Source of the DNA: Acanthaster planci | Lineage: Eukaryota; Echinodermata; Asteroidea; Valvatida; Acanthasteridae | Direction: 5' to 3' | Assembly (NCBI RefSeq): GCF_001949145.1 | Contig: NW_019091392.1 | Location: forward strand, 1,168,980 to 1,232,979 | DNA length: 64,000 bases | Shown: positions 12,960-26,251 of the stretch, piece by piece | How positions within the stretch are numbered: position 1 is the first letter of the stretch | Layout: the number at the start of each line of letters is the position of its first letter | Made by a program: the position numbers and the translations under genes | The notes under the pieces: model-generated | Databases searched by the model: none | What the model was told of the DNA's origin: nothing | The model's input: the letters and a program-made list of their open reading frames with translations, nothing else

Positions 12960-13770
12960 TGACAGGGCCAGGAAAAATCCCTCTGAATGGTTAGCATATT
13001 GTTGGTCAAGGGACGCCCCAATTCCTTTTCTCTCCAGATGTCACCTGCTCCAACTTTTTAACGAGTTTTTCCCCGGCAATCCAAGTGTTGATTACTTCAT
13101 CAGCCTTTTAAAAAGACACCGCCTCCTTTCAGTTTGTCGGCGGTTTTCTGCTCTTTTAATCAGGTTGCTTTTGGTCTCAAAAGAAACCGTACAAAAAGCT
13201 CAGCCACTGGACAGAGGTGAGACCCCATTGTGCAGTGGAAGCTGGGGGTTGTTGTCGGTGGACGACATCAGAATATTGGTACGTGCCCGCAACCGTAGTA
13301 TTGACAAAACGCGGCACAGCCAAAGGGTCGCACTAATCGGATTCCCAAGAGGTTGTGCTTCACTTTTTTATTGTCGCGTCCCAAAATACTGGTAATAACT
13401 CGACCGTCCTTTTGAGTTCAGACCCTACTGAGCCGCAGGATGAGAGCCTTTGACTTAATCTTGTGTGACCCATGTTTCTTGTCTCGAGTGTTGCCCACTT
13501 GTCAGCGCGAGGACAAGGGGAAAATTGAAGTTAGCCAACAAGCACCCGTGGCTTTTCCTGTAACTTGTGCGCACTCGTGCAGTTCGCACGAGGGACCCAA
13601 GCACTCGAAAAATAACATTTCCGTGTTGGTGTTTTGCGTCCCAGCTGCACTTGTCGCCTGCACTTTATCTGCGACTCGAGGGGAAGTACTTGGGAGAAGT
13701 GGTGTTACTGTTGGAGTTGCAACAAGCACCAGTGCACACGTACATCACTGCTATTGCGAGAGCTTGTGAA
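12960..13770. promoter_or_regulatory. Mixed-composition non-coding block, candidate regulatory DNA
   Basis: Locally GC-richer, with long but unrecognisable frames in more than one phase. I see no protein domain or splice-bounded exon. Weak candidate for conserved non-coding DNA. Confidence 0.2.
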
Positions 13771-16700
13771 ATGGACAAGGACACCAATTCACCTAATAAT
13801 GTATATAGGAAACTTTTTTATGCTCTATCTGGTCTCTTCCATTGTAGATGATTCACCTCTCATTTCTGTCCATTTTGTGGGGTCCACTTCTCTGTCCTAT
13901 CTGTTTGGTCTTTGTGACCGCATTAATTCCCATGGTAACCGTAAAGCCTTTCTACACAAGTACACCGACTGTTGCCAAAAAGGAAGAGACTGGACGACAC
14001 GATTGACATCTTCTTCTTGCTTTTTGTTTTTGTTTTGTTTTGTTTTGTTTTTCAAATGTTAAAACAACCATAGATGTCTGTGGTTGACACCTGAGCAACA
14101 CTGGTTTCGTGCATGGTCCATTTCTCACGTTAAGACTCAATATATAAAAATTACTCTTTAGTACAAAGCGTACATCGCACCCTGGGCCAACAAACAGCAT
14201 GTGCCCGTCCGTGTAACGTCCTCGGTCAAAACGCCGTCTGTGTTAAAAAAAAAGTTGGCTGAATTACTTCCAAATGTTTGTCCAATTTTGGACCTGAAAT
14301 TACAGGGAATACAGGTATTCTTGTACCAATTATCCGTCAGTAATTCTGCCAAACATTTCAACCAGTGTTTGGATGTTGAAACCGATAAATGTTTGATTAA
14401 ATGAAAAAGGGTGGCATGTTGGAACCAACGAAAAGCAGTCACTTTCATTGCACATTTAAAAAGGTAGTAAAAATGTGTGATCTAACAGAGGAAATGCAAA
14501 GTAGGCAGTGCTGCATGTATCTCCAATAATGTCCACTTTTGATTTGGAAGGATGCGTTGGCCTTCATTATAACTACTACAGTCTGCACTCGACCAATATC
14601 CAGACCATGTTGACGATGAACTCTAGTTATGGACCTTTAAGTAGCCACGACATTATCGCACGTCGTGTGGGTGCAACAGGTGGGTACGGTGTGGCTCCAT
14701 ACAAATGGCGTTTTTCACCGGTATATTACAGCTTGCATGGTTTGTCGTAGCACCGATAATGTATTAAGGCTGGTTAGAACCCCGGTTATAGGTGGGAAAA
14801 AACATCGGGAGTGGCAACGATAAGACTGGAAATATAACCGCGATAATCGAGGAAGCAGACGGACCGAAGTCTAAAATACGCCGCCGATGTGTCAATCTCT
14901 TGTTAATGGCACAATCTTCAAGCTGTCAACAGCCGCGATAGGTTCTACCGTTTGTTTTAAAATGGTGAAGTACAAATCCTCATAAAAGAACAACATAGGC
15001 ATCATCTACACCAGGCTTTATCAACCGAGCCTGTCCTGCATTAATAACCAACAAAAAGCTCTAGCCCCTATTAACAAAATAGCATAAAGTGCAATGACAA
15101 CGAAGCCATCAGATTTTATTTCAATGTAACTGGGTTTTTTTTTAAGTCCACGAGCTACCCAGACATCCTTTTAACGAAACGGTTTCTTTACGACCTTGAC
15201 AACCTGCCCGGGGCTACAACTCCGTCGAAAATTAACTCATGCATCACCGGTTTCAGGCGCTCGAAGACCAGGCTCCGGGTTCCGGGTAGAGCACGCGACC
15301 CTTTTGTGCGGTCAAAAAAAGCCTTTTTTTTTTCGTTTAATTCTTGTTATATTTTTTCTTGTCCATACTTTGCGAATGCTCAAGCTGGAAAGGAAGAAAA
15401 TATTATTGGTCCTCATGTCGTATTTACACCATTAGGAATCTTAATGAAACCAATTAGCCAGCATTTTGTCGGACTCTGCATGGCGCTTGATTATTTTTAG
15501 CCGAGTGCCACACTTCTGATGCAAGGTTTTTTTCTTGTCATACGGCAGCGGCGCTCACCAGTCTTTCAAATTACAATAACCACAACTTTTAAATGCTTTC
15601 CACTCAATGGAACCATGCTGGAACATACCATTAAAAATTCCTTGTCTTTGATCTCTTTCGAAATTAATGTTGCGATTTTCAGAGATGTGTGTTGTGTAAA
15701 GGCTGACCTAGCTTCCCACTGTCTCAGAGAACACTCTACCCCCTCCTTTTACTCTTCATTCTAGGCTTAGTTGTTTTTCTCCAAGCATTTACCGACCCAC
15801 GGCTTTTTGTATTATTTAATCGGCAAAACTGTGTTGGTCGTCCTAGAGGCACTGATGTAAAGCAAATTATCTCTGGCTTGTGGATGTGGTTCAGTGAGTG
15901 ACACGGCAGAGTTATCCATAAATGGCGGCGACATAAAAACATGAAGCAGAATCACGCGTTGCAGCGATAACTGTTTCTGTTAACACCTGTCTAGCTTCAA
16001 GCATGCTTCAAGTGAAGATACCTTTCAGGTTTCCCGGAGAAAATGCGCGTTGGCGTCGTATTTTTTCCACGGGAATAACATTTGGACCTGTGCAGGACTC
16101 GTGCAAGCGCATTCATTTTACACAGCAAAGTGTAGCTTCATTTTGGCGTTGAGGGAGTTAGTTCTCAGCGACAGTTGGAACAAAGTTAAAAGTCGACACA
16201 GCAGCGTCATGCTCGTACGCCGGGCAGTGCTCAGAACGTTTTGGATCGTTGATTAATTACGTAGTCAAAGCTCATAATGCGCGTAGCTGCTGTCACTGGC
16301 TGCTATACATGGAGACTTTTCATCACGCGATTCTACATTGCACTCCTCGACCATACTGCACGGACTGTGTAAAGAACAAAAGAAAACTGTTCCACCTTGA
16401 AATGAATAAAAGCCTACTATGGGTCATATAAGAAAAATAAAGGTTTGAACGCGTTTCGGTGAGTGTTTTGCCAAGCGTGCACACCACCGAAATACTACGG
16501 GGCAGGGAGGGGACTAAACAAGGATGACTTGATCTGTGGCACGCGCCGAGGTCCTGGCTCTAATACATGTAGGCCTACACCGAGAACGCTATCAGCCGGT
16601 TCCATGACTAATACCGTTGTTGTATACTTATACTTCTGTTTAGGTCTCAAGCAGGAGTGTGCGGTCATGGTCTATTCACTGCACACATCAGAACGACAAA

Positions 16701-17339
16701 CCTTGAAAAGATCTCTCGCAATGGCGTTTAGGGTTTTAGTTCATCAGACAAAAACGCTGATCGCCACTGAAGTGTCAGACTCTCATCGGCAAGTATTATA
16801 CCAATGACGCATCACTGGTGTAGAAAATCTGGCCTTATCGACAGACTAACAAGCCTCAGCCGAGGCCTACTGGTTTGGATTCTGCTTGCCATGAAAAAAA
16901 CATTAACAGTTTTCATACAATTTTAACTGATCTCAAACGACCGGATTTCAAGGCGCACCAAACTCCTGGCCCGTAATTTCAACATCCTCCATGCACCCGA
17001 TGCCAAACAAGGAAAGTTTGGGGCGGCTATAGTTTAAAGTCCCATTTTTTCCAGACTCAATTAGTGGCACAAGGAACCTGTGTTTGTAACTTTTTTACTA
17101 TTTTTGTATCCTGCAGATACTCTGTCTGTCCGAAGATCATCAAGGACCCTTCCTTGCCTCTTATTCTCCATCCCCGAGTCACCCTGAGCCCCATCGATCC
17201 ATTGCCCTCTGAGTCCGAGCACTGTCAAGTGTCTGGTATAACAGACGACAGCTATGATCTCTAATCATTTCTCTCCCGAATCAATTTAACATAAATTAAC
17301 CATTACACGCAAATAGCGATTAAAATCGGAAGAAAAAAA
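13771..17339. other. Intergenic, no gene recognised
   Basis: Includes a short pentanucleotide run (TGTTT)n near 14025-14055 and poly-T tracts. No conserved coding sequence. Confidence 0.5.
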
Positions 17340-17700
17340 CCACTTGAATTATTCATCATTTTCGCGATTGATCCGGACGCGCGTACGAGACTTGGTCCCT
17401 AGAGCGCCCCCACGGTCGATACTGGGAGAGAAAAATCTCTACCGAATCCATGGAATCTACGTGCCGGCACATCACTCTCGTCCCGGAGCGAGGCCGCGCG
17501 TGAGGAGGGGTGGTTCGCCCGGACCGGACTACTCTGATTACTATGCGTGCGAAGACGGGGCCGGGCCGGGACACCGATCTCCCCGAGTCGTCTGGGTTTC
17601 CAACGGCCCGTCTCGGTGTGACTGCTTGGGGAACCAGCCTGAATATTTTACCAGAAATCGAAGTAGGTAGTGCGAGGATTGCCGTGTTATTGCAGTATAA
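17340..17700. promoter_or_regulatory. CpG-rich non-coding block
   Basis: A sharply GC/CpG-rich patch of about 300 bp flanked by AT-rich DNA. Frames of over 100 codons are open on both strands but encode unrecognisable Arg/Pro/Gly-rich peptides, as expected from composition. It could be a CpG-island promoter for an unseen transcript or a conserved element. Confidence 0.25.
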
Positions 17701-20700
17701 CATCAACCAGCCTTTTTTTTACCGCAGACGCGAAGCCAGGGTAAAAATCATGTATAATGCATGCAATTACCAGCATCATTGCATCAATATTGATCGCTTC
17801 CTCAAAATTTGGTCGACCACGTAAACTACCCTTCCATGTGAGATAGATGCCTATATTCAATCTCGGTCAATCCAACTCGTCCTTCTAGCCCCAACCGATG
17901 CATCGGGGTTCCTCTTTCTGTTTATAGAGCGGCATTCCTCACCATCGAAGTAGTGGCGCATGGAGTGTTTCTGCATTAGAATGCTCTTGTGGAAACGGAA
18001 AGCTGGTATCCGAAAAAGGGGGAAAATGACTAAGACACTATTAGTATGCCCGTTCGCCCTCTACCGTGGTATCTTCGTCATCCTTCTTGTCTCAAAACTG
18101 TTTTGCACTTCCCTTAGATCAGCCCACAATGACTAATACACGTTTTCCTATTGAGGTCCTCATGCAGTTTGGAATGTAGTAGGTACCTTCAGTTGAAAGG
18201 GCGGTTTTCAGTTTTTCTTGCATGCGTTTTTTCATTTTCACAGTGTATATGCTGCCAAATTTAGGACCCGTATGTGTCTCTCAAGACTTAAAGGACCGTT
18301 GTATAGACAAGATCTCACTAGGAAATTGGCAAGGCATATAGAGACTAGAAAATACTGGCGACACAACTACAACGACAGCCTAATTTTGAGGGCATAGCAA
18401 CGTCAGTCCCCGGTCGTTCGTTACGCACCTCGCCCGTCAAAGGTAGCTACTCGCTACTTAAAACAATCAAGGTGTCAATCACAATTGTACCCACGTTATT
18501 TGGCTCTAAATTCAGTTTCAATAATAACGGCGAGCAGGAATTAAGCACATCCCCCAAGAACGAAGCGATGTGGATCGCAGACAGGCAGGAGCCCGAGCGT
18601 GTGATGGACAATCTAATTAGTTTGGGGGCCGGTGTTGCAAGGGTACGGTGTCGGCTTTGGGGTAACACGGAATAACGAATTCAACCCTGCATGGCTGTCA
18701 GGTTGTTGAGTAGGTTTGGCGCGCTTTTTCCAGGCAAGTTTCAATTTCATATGCATTGACCTTGTAGTCAGATAGGTGATCCCCCACACCCTATCCGCCG
18801 TGTCTAATGTCATTCCCCCTAGGAACTGCCGTGCAGTAGTTTTACATTTTGCCAAAGTTTCTATGCTATCTACTAATGGAAATAGTGTCGCACCAAGGAA
18901 TCGACGGGGTAGGGGCTCAGACGAGGAATAACCCCCCGAATTATCTCACGATACTCAAGCGCCACTCTAGATGAGTTAAATATCAGAGACATATGATATA
19001 TCAGGGTCAATATTTTAATTTACGTAAATGTATATTGTATCTTATTTTTCTTCAGAAAATAATTGTTTAAGTTAAAAAGTGAAAACTTCTGGGGGAGGGT
19101 CAAGACCCCGGGATTCCATTGAGTGCGCCATTAAAGGAAACATCGTTTGTAAGGACACTGCATTGAAATAAATCTGGAATATTAATAAAGTGGACCACTG
19201 CATCTCATGGTGTTAGTTTATGCCCCGCCCCTTCTCTAACAAGATCCTAATTCAACGCCTACAAGCATCGCCTCCGAATCTCAGATCTTTGTCGCGACGC
19301 TTCCCAGCACTTAGTACGTTTGAAGCAGAAACGAACTTAAAGGGTCCTTGTGATACACGCGCTTTCTGTACAACATTGTACTCGTCTTCTTTGTTGTAAA
19401 ACCATGTTAGATTTCTCTTGGCTACACTCGTATTGAAAAGTGCACTTTTCAAAGGCATGCATTTAATATTGTCTGTGATTTTTAGACAAATGAGGGCGCG
19501 TAAGCATCGATGTCATTCAAGGAAGACACTTCACTTTTATAGGTTTTCCATATAAATTGCGAACCTAAAATGTGCTCATACGGACGTCTCACTATAGCGC
19601 GCTTCCAAGAGTTTGCCATTGCCATGCACGTGCACAAACCGTTCCTAAACAAAAGAAAAATAAATTTGGCTAGCAAAATATTAAACACTCCCGCATTTTT
19701 TATTTAGTTGTTTTTTTTGATGCACAAACGAGTCTAACTTTGAGGTTTTCTTCCCTGCAGAAAGTCATCATGATCATTAATATGGAAATACTCACTGCAA
19801 ATAATGCACCAAAATACCACATAAAAACTGAAAAACAGATTACTGTATGGATTTGAAGACATACATTTTTTTCCAAGGATGAAAAAACATGGAAAATGCA
19901 TTTCATTGAGTCCGTCAGCGTACATACCCACAAGTGGACGCGTGGATAGATAGGGACAGGTTTTGTTGGTGGAAATTGTAGTGTGTTTGCAGCTTAACGG
20001 GACTGACCGTAGAGATGTCAAGATGAAGTAGCAGGACAATGATTGATCCTGCACATTATTGAAACGAGACACGATCTTCTACCAACCAACTACAGTCCTA
20101 GATTCTGTAAATTGCCATTTGTCACCGACTCATTTCTTTTACGTTGCACATTATATAAATTCTTACGGAGGAAAAAAAATCGGTACTTTTCTATGACTAA
20201 ATTCTAATGTGAGATTTTCAAATCCCTCTATGCTTAGCTAACACTCTAATACTGAGCACATTGACTTGGTTTGCTTAATACTTCATCTCACCCATCGGGG
20301 AAATGATGCCTGTGGGACTTTTGCCGTTTATTGGGATAATGAATTTCTCGCAATCCAGGCCCATAGTGAAGGAAAATGCCAGTTAAAGCCGTCATTGATG
20401 GACACTTATGAACCATTTCCGTACGTGACTCAACGTTCCGTTACGTTCCTTCCTTCGAAACACTGGCCCACACTACACTGACGTCACCAAGGAGGCGGTC
20501 TTTTTATTTCTTACGGTTATTGGTTTTGTTTTTATGGCAGGGAAAAATATGTCCTTTACAAGGTGATAAATTCATCGTGTAGCCAACTGTTATTTTTTCA
20601 TGATGACAACAACAGGCTTGATTGCTGACAAACCGCCGTAATGCATGGAATAAGGCCGAGTCCAACTTCTCGCCACTATCTAGTTAAATAGCACCAATTG

Positions 20701-22173
20701 GTTTGGGCTTCGATCGAACCATGACATTTTGGAAGTTGAGTTGACTTCGAATATTTGATTTCTTTCTTGTCCACTTGAGAGGTTCACTCTTGGTCGTTTC
20801 AGGCACTACTATGGCAATGACGTGGAGATTTTCCTTTTTAAATAAACTTGACAGTGCCCAGTGATGTGCACATCCAGGTCTGTTGGTCGGGGGAACGACT
20901 GTCCATTTTTTTCATCCTTAAGAAGATTTCTCTCTTCCATGTCCGAGGTTATTTCGTTTCAAAAATGCTGGTGCCTTCAATCCCTAAAAAACAAATTCTC
21001 AATGGCAGCATTTCGGGGGACTATTTATCCCTCTGCCCCCCCCCCGAACCATTGCCAGTTCTGGGTTCTCACATTCAGGGGATCGGGGATTATGGGATGA
21101 CTTATTGAGTACTTCGCTAAGGTCGCGTCAATCATTCTTGATAAACAATAATTTTTCGGTACTAAGTGTCGTGCCCTGAGATATGAGAATACATTGGCAA
21201 GCTTCTTCTGACCCAGTTCTTCTCATTTCACAAGTCTGCAGGCTCACTGGTGTCTGATCATGCTGTCAGACGATGGAAAAATCCAACACGAACTAAACCG
21301 ATCCCTCCGTCTCTCCCCGGCTGTATTTCACTCGCTGTCCAATATTTACGGGTCCCCAAAGCGCGCTTCGAGTCGTGACGTCTGATTCCAAATGTTACAC
21401 ATTAACCCCAAATTTCATTATGATCCGGCTTGGCAGTCATACCCGTATTATTTCACGGCTATCATCATTTCCGGGTAAATATCTGGGCCTCGTGTTAGGA
21501 AATTTGGACTTCGATTTTTCACCATGGATGGATGGACTGGTGGTATAATTTCCAAGATAAATTGTCGGGGCCGGAAAGGCGCACGGGCTACTCGCTGCCG
21601 GGACTAGGGGACACCATTTACAGAAGGCGTTGCTACGAAAAAAGGCGACGTGGACACGCCGTAGCCGAAAGATCTGCGGCTTACAGGTTGAACAGGCTGG
21701 TGGTCCCGACAATTTAATCAAATCGAACCACGTCGTGCAGAGGACTATTGTTCTCTCCAGCAATTAGAGAGAAAGGACTTCAGAAAAGGCAAAGTTTAGA
21801 CGGAAGCTCAAGATCAGGAGGACCACAACAGTATGATCGATATTTTAGCCTGTAGGTTGACTGTTAGCGGGGTCGGTGGAAGGGGAAGATCGTGGTCCAC
21901 ACCCAAAAGAGGCATTCTTTTCTTGCCGAAAGTCTTAAATATGACAGGAGGATAAATGATTAGGGGCAGAGTCATTTCCCGTTCTTCCAAAAGAGTGTAA
22001 AATGCCACAAAAAATATAGTCTAAAAACTGAGAATGCCCATTTCAAATTCCCCATATGCTGCCCTGACTCTATCCCACTCTTACAATCAGTTTGTAATAT
22101 CAAGTAAAATAGCGCTGTGTTCATTGGGTTTGAACATTGAAAACCAACAAATGGCCCGAAGGTGGAAGAAAAT
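17701..22173. other. Intergenic, nothing recognised
   Basis: Mostly AT-rich. A run of ten C lies at 21036-21045. No gene, RNA or repeat could be supported. Confidence 0.5.
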
Positions 22174-23320
22174 ACACTGTAAAACCCGAGAACGTTTGAC
22201 AAGTTTATAAACACACGGTGCGTTTAGAGGTGAACTTGTTTAACATAGGCCCTATGAAGATTGAAATCTGAACCCGAAACACAGGAGGAAAAGAAATCTG
22301 CCCGGACGGTTCAATATCATTATTATTTGGGGTTCAGGAGTCCTTTTATTCGTTATTTATTTTTTAAATATAGTTGATGTTTATTTTAGTTTTACCTTGA
22401 GTATCAGTAAACAAGTTGAAGCATCCATTCTGTCTCCTATTTACAATAGACATACATGTCCATATATCTTGTAATGTACTAATTAGCTCATACGTTGTTT
22501 GCAAAATTTGTATCCTAGCTAAATTTGATACAATAAGCCTTTAAACGTGTGTTCGTTAATAATCTCTAAGCTGATATTACGTATAATATATGGAGGTGGA
22601 GTGGATTATCACTTGGTTATCACACCAAACATAAACACAATACGTTCAGATGTGCCGCTCAGCCTTTAAGACACGACTTGGCGCATGCGCCGTATGTACA
22701 CGCACGTGCATGCGCACTTCAATCTCTTTCCGCGTCCCCCACACGTCTGCTGGCTTTTGATAGTTGCAAATGGAGAGGGACCGGACTGATCCGAGTTGCT
22801 TTTATTCGTTTCTCTAAGGTTCGTGCATATAACGTGCAGAGATATTTCAGGATCTCGGATGGGTGATAATTTTCTGGAAAAAAAGGTGTGGCAGCTGTAT
22901 TTCCGCCATTTTTGTTCTCGTGTTAAGTTGTAGTAGTTCGATTGCCACTCTTCATGTCACTGCATATGAATTGAACACGTGTGTGCCATGGTCACCTAAT
23001 AATGCGTAGGGGCTTAGTTAATAAAAACTGAACCCTTTATAAACGTGTCAAAGTGTATGAAAGTTTTAAAGCCCGTACATACGTTTAGGCGTTTAATTAA
23101 GTAATAAACCTACAAACGGGTTTACAATTAAACAACCTTTAAAACCTATAATATATGCTAAACACTTTGCATAGACGTACGTTGCGTTTAGAAATTAACA
23201 ATGTGTTCAGCGTATAAACATGTCGTATGTGTATTTATAAACGTGTCAAATTGTTAAAAACAGTGAGAGAGCTTTGATTTTAATTTGCGTTTAGCAGTTA
23301 AACACTTGGGTTTTACAGTG
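22174..23320. mobile_element. Non-autonomous DNA transposon with CACTGTAAAACCC inverted termini and TA flanks
   Basis: The left end CACTGTAAAACCC (22174-22186) is the exact inverse of GGGTTTTACAGTG (23308-23320), and both ends are flanked by TA, the usual duplication of Tc1/mariner-superfamily insertions. Inside are many GTTTAG/CTAAAC words and a direct repeat TTTATAAACGTGTCAAA near 23037 and 23236. The interior encodes no transposase. At 1,147 bp it is large for a MITE. Confidence 0.75.
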
Positions 23321-25212
23321 TACAGGGTTCGACCTTAACGCTGCAGTCCGCTAGCAAAATTCGAGTAAAAACCGCGGCGGTCAAGCGAAAGCCCTCATCT
23401 GGGTAACCACGCGGTCTAGTAAAACAATATTCTGAAATAAGTGGCGAAACAGTTGATTGTGATGCGCGCCCTCTAGCTGCTGCTAGATTTTGAACCAAAT
23501 AAAACAGAACATTTTGCAACCAAGAATAGTTGGGGGGGGGAAGACGCGGACTAGTGAAAATGCTGGCGGACTCGAAAAAAGCCACCACAGCTGGTCCGGC
23601 TAGCAAGTGAGAAAAACGTAACGGGCAAACCCTGGTGTAGGTATAGCCTTGAGAAAAACCCACCAACATAATTGGATACCAATCGACGAATATTTCGCCG
23701 TGACCTTCTTTTATCCTAATATGCAGCAGCCTCAAGACAGCCTGGTCCAATTTTAGTGAGCCAGATCTGTGTCATTTAGTCTACGCTGCAGGTGTCTGTC
23801 GATGAAAAATCGTCCAAAAAGACTCACTCCATGCTGAAATTTTGTATACATTGTAGTTAACTTTATGGAAAACGTCAGAACAAATTAAAGTTTTTGAAGC
23901 TTTCGTTTCAAAGGCTTTTCAATCAGAATCTGTTATCATGCATTTTTAAACAACTACACTTGGCACGCCTGTCAATCTGACGGAAACTGCTTTATGATAA
24001 CAACCAAAAATATTGAAGTAGAACGATTGTTTTCCATTTGTTTCCAGTATTTTGTTGATCATGATTATTCCAATTCTCTCGATTAGTAATACAACACTGG
24101 TTATATACAATGCGTAATTCTGGAAATAAGAAATATCAAAAAGTTAGGTGGTTTTGACCAAGCATTCACTCCTGAAATTTGCAAAGAATCGCAATTACCG
24201 ACTTCCATATAAGACTCTTCTGGGGATTCGGGGTACCCGCCTCACCATGTCCTCCCTACCTATCCATTTAACCCCAAAAGGACCGAGCGACCATGCAAGG
24301 GAGGACACGAGACAAGCTCTTACGCCTTTGGCCGGCGACTTGGCCAGTGTATATTGAATCTACACTTATGGTACTTGCCTGCGTGCACTTTAGCGAACAG
24401 TCCTAGCTGGATATCTTACAGATGACGCTGTTGGCGTACAAATGTAGGAACATCATAGACCTACAGCTCTATGGATACATCAAGCCAGAATGTTGAATTA
24501 CTTTCAGAGAGTGACATAGAACGTTCATGTCTAACATGAAAAAAATTGAACTTGAAGGTCAGTAATAACAACAAACCTATCAAATTAGTCACAGTTAATC
24601 ATCTCTCGTTGCCTATGCATAAAAAGGCGTGTCTTAGATTAATCCGGAAACGTACCGACGTCACTGACATTGTATTCATTGTATTAGAATAATTATACGT
24701 CTGAGGATGGAGACCCCATTTCTTGGGATCACTGCGTATGCATTTGTTTTCACCGAGAAAATGAGGGACACATCTGGAGACTGAGACTGCTGAATAACTG
24801 GAACTTAATAAGCCCACTTCGTCGGTTTGTTTGAAACCTAAAAACGGCATTCTTGCGTTGCCAAGCAGCTGGAGGGAACAACAAAATCCTTAAGCAATTT
24901 CGCCCACAAGAAGTATCTTGACCTACAAGTAGTCCTGCAAAGACATGTACCATATCGAGGAGATACGTGCAGGTCTCCTCTTGCAGGGTTAACTCATGAA
25001 TATCAGATATTTCAAGTTTATCATCGACTTTTCCTCCACCACTGGAAAATTTCTGATAGTAGTACCGAAAAAAGAAAACTAAGTATAGGCCTCCATGCTA
25101 TCAGTGACGTCACAGTGCTTTGTCATGATTGTGATCAAGACAGGTGAGAAGCATGCTTTCTCATATTTGGTATGTTGTTAATGCTCACAAGATTTTATCC
25201 TATCCCCTGTTG
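23321..25212. other. Intergenic, nothing recognised
   Basis: A GC-richer patch at about 23330-23700 opens a 145-codon minus-strand frame without recognisable domains. The rest is AT-rich. Confidence 0.5.
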
Positions 25213-25421
25213 TGATGTTGTAGTCGGAACGCCATAAGACCTTCACCAGACCCCACAACTTCATCACAAACCAGCACAAGACATCCAGTCTGAATTTATG
25301 TTACAGGCTAATAAAGCATCCCCTTGCCATTGTTCACCCTGTTACTTGTGACTTGGTCTTATGAATAGTCTTATGTCTGGTCTTTTGTCTGATTCTCGTG
25401 ATGGACTCGACTACAAAATTG
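25213..25421 (+). mobile_element. hAT-like MITE, family with CAGTGTTGTAG termini (diverged copy)
   Basis: The left end TGATGTTGTAGTC and right end GACTCGACTACAAAATTG are inverted relatives of the family terminus CAGTGTTGTAGTCGAG. Internal sequence matches the reverse complement of the 45662-45852 copy, including TTCACCCTGTTACTTGTG and TGTCTGGTCTT. It is about 209 bp. No target duplication could be seen, and the ends are the most degraded of the three copies. Confidence 0.65.
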
Positions 25422-26010
25422 TTTGCGGTTGCGGTAATTTGGATGCATTAATCAACTGCGCTAGGACTGTCTGTACCAGTACTTGTACGTACGGGGAGTT
25501 ACCTACATTTATAGAGTCATACATAGCGTACGTTCGTCTTGTAGTCCTGCGTGCCGCACCTTCGTCACCACTCGGGAAACAGACGCGACTTACCTACCGC
25601 GTCGGCTGGGAATCACTCAACCCCACTCTGAACAAGAGCACACGACCCGTTCAATTTATTACATGAGAGCCGATTGACTCATCTCCAGTGCACTTACAGG
25701 ACCCTTGGAAGGACAACCAACTCAGGACGTATGAAGTATAATTTTTGTCCAGTACTCATTGGAAAGAGTTCGTTTGAACAGTAACAAGGGTCAACACTTC
25801 CGAGTGCAGTGACACTTGCGCACTGAATGTACATGCATTTGATTGGTGTAGCAGTTATAACCCAGAATGCCTTGCTCTTCTGTGACGTAGCTAAGACGAA
25901 CTCTCTGTCAGAGACGAAAACGGCAGCATATTACCATAGTTCTTGGACGATGTTCATATAATCCTGCGACCTACACCCTGTCAAAAGGTTGTGGGTTGTA
26001 CCCCTATCCA

Positions 26011-26220
26011 CGGGCGTCGCTAGGTCATTTTGAAAGGGAGGCGGATGCCACATGAAAGCTGCCGACGAACCGTCTCGCAAAACAAGTATTCTGTATTCCC
26101 GTTCCTTTCATCTTCATTCTCTGTTCTTCGGTTTTTTTGATGAGCTGAAAGACCATGATTTTACCGATAAAACTAACCAATGGGGGTGACAGTCCCCGAC
26201 AACCCCTCTAGCGACGCCCA
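26011..26220. mobile_element. Short inverted-repeat element with GGGCGTCGCTAG termini
   Basis: GGGCGTCGCTAG at 26012-26023 is matched in inverse by CTAGCGACGCCC ending at 26219, giving a 12-bp perfect terminal inverted repeat around a body of about 185 bp with no coding content. It ends about 32 bp before the next element. No target-site duplication is evident. Confidence 0.6.
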
Positions 26221-26251
26221 TGCGCGCCTATCCCCTTCGACTTACCCGTTG

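Noticed and set aside
17344-17824. Several frames of over 100 codons on both strands
   Set aside because: CpG-rich composition explains the lack of stops. The peptides are Arg/Pro/Gly-rich without domains.
23313-23750. 145-codon minus-strand frame
   Set aside because: It starts in the terminal repeat of a transposon-like element and encodes nothing recognisable.
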